NCBI GenBank assembly: GCA_946620335.1
Contig: CAMONF010000190.1
Span: forward strand, 1 to 6,880
DNA from: an uncultured Clostridia bacterium
GTDB taxonomy: Bacteria; Bacillota; Clostridia; Lachnospirales; Lachnospiraceae
Length of the DNA stretch: 6,880 bases
Direction of reading: 5' to 3'
The translations under genes were made by a program, and so were the position numbers. A model generated the notes under the pieces. That model had not been told where the DNA came from. It searched no databases and saw nothing but the letters and a program-made list of their open reading frames with translations. Positions 6,291 to 6,880 of the stretch are shown here, in pieces. The stretch's first letter is position 1. Each line of letters starts with the position of its first letter.

Positions 6291-6880
6291 CTAATCGTCT
6301 TCCTCGTCATCTTCGTAAGAAAGAGCCGCACCTGCGATCTCTTCCTCTTCATCCGATGCCTTGTCGTTCCTTGTTTCGTCCGGAGCTTTTGTTTCTTCGG
6401 TCCGGTCTTTGGCTTGTTCGTCCGGAAGGATTTCTTCCGTAACGAGAGTTTTTTTCTCCTCAGCGGTCTCCACAGGAGCCTCAGTCTGTTCCGCAGGCTG
6501 CTGGATCTGCTGACCCGTCCGGGGTTGCTGTTGAGGCTGAGCCTGCGATTGTCCCGGCTGCTGGTATGCAGCACCGGAAAACATTCCGGTAGGCATCTGC
6601 TGGGGTACGTTCCATCCCTGGGGGCTGGTGGTCCCGGGCTGATATACTCCGCCCACATAGGGATTTCCGCCTCCGTATCCGGGTCCCGGCATATTACCCT
6701 CCGCACCGGGTCTCCAGCCCGGATCCAGACCGTACATATCCTGCCGCATGGGGATCTTATCCCCTTCGTTGACAGGAACGTTTTCGGAAGCCGGGATCAC
6801 CGGTCTTCTGGAAAGATCATTCTTCAGGATATAATTTTCCGCCAGGGAAGTCTTTCTTCCCTGTTCCTGCTTTTCTCCCA
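6291..6880 (-). CDS. Unrecognised Pro/Gln/Gly-rich protein with acidic C-terminus (5' end outside window)
   Basis: The minus-strand frame is open from the right edge (first full codon at 6878) to a TAG at 6293-6291, giving 195 visible residues. The first 45 or so are mixed (LAENYILKNDLSRRPVIPAS is a recognisable landmark). About 55-135 are dominated by Pro, Gly, Gln, Tyr and Asn, including PQQMPTG and QAQPQQQPRTGQQIQQP. The remainder is Glu/Asp/Lys/Thr-rich and ends in an acidic run, YEDDEEDD. No Cys and no membrane helix are visible, so this part is probably disordered. A GTG at 6800 is a possible start, but it lacks a good ribosome-binding site and the frame continues upstream, so I treat the gene as partial. 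It ends 5 bases before the uvrC ATG and probably shares its transcript. Function unknown; I recognise no family. The overlapping Arg/Ser-rich frame in the same region looks like a shadow. Confidence 0.7.
   Translation of the reverse strand, partial: GEKQEQGRKTSLAENYILKNDLSRRPVIPASENVPVNEGDKIPMRQDMYGLDPGWRPGAEGNMPGPGYGGGNPYVGGVYQPGTTSPQGWNVPQQMPTGMFSGAAYQQPGQSQAQPQQQPRTGQQIQQPAEQTEAPVETAEEKKTLVTEEILPDEQAKDRTEETKAPDETRNDKASDEEEEIAGAALSYEDDEEDD

Noticed and set aside
6278..6706. A 142-codon minus-strand frame overlapping the Pro/Gln-rich gene
   Set aside because: The product is Arg/Ser/Lys-rich in the way typical of an out-of-frame shadow. It would overlap the uvrC start, whereas the alternative frame stays open to the window edge and ends neatly before uvrC.

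Overview
The window looks like a chromosomal housekeeping segment from a moderately high-GC member of the Bacillota, class Clostridia, probably Lachnospiraceae or a close relative. The reasons are an HPr kinase/phosphorylase gene directly downstream of uvrC, a clostridial-type class A penicillin-binding protein with a Cys-containing extension after its transpeptidase domain, and AT-rich extended -10 promoters in otherwise GC-rich DNA. The family assignment is inference; no rRNA or other strong taxonomic marker is present.

Layout. The left edge (1-419, + strand) holds the C-terminal end of a MATE-family multidrug/toxin antiporter. A 165-base gap follows, with a weak hairpin and then a well-formed extended -10 promoter. 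Next is the large + strand gene for a bifunctional class A penicillin-binding protein (PBP1A type, 585-3185), which ends in a Trp-punctuated acidic repeat tail. A strong bidirectional intrinsic terminator (about 3261-3312) separates it from the convergent minus-strand block. Read 5' to 3' on the minus strand, that block is: the C-terminal part of an unrecognised Pro/Gln/Gly-rich protein with an acidic tail (6880-6291, cut by the window edge), then uvrC (6285-4399), then hprK (4300-3362). The first two are 5 bases apart and probably co-transcribed. hprK can be read from the same transcript but also appears to have its own promoter, whose -10 box overlaps the uvrC stop codon. That promoter would give a structured leader of about 91 nt.

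How the genes work together. UvrC makes the dual incisions of nucleotide excision repair. HprK/P phosphorylates HPr on Ser46 and sets carbon catabolite repression. The penicillin-binding protein polymerises and cross-links peptidoglycan, and the MATE pump exports cationic compounds. These are core functions rather than one dedicated pathway; uvrC and hprK are linked by conserved gene order in Clostridia, not by a known shared mechanism.

I found no mobile element, CRISPR array, tRNA/rRNA, toxin-antitoxin pair or defence cassette, and no convincing new system. The points most worth a second look are the predicted leaderless start of the penicillin-binding protein, its repeat tail, the hprK leader with an antisense terminator-like hairpin and a 12-base direct repeat, and the unidentified Pro/Gln-rich protein upstream of uvrC. 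Intergenic stretches (420-584, 3186-3361, 4301-4398) are each under 300 bases and are described below.
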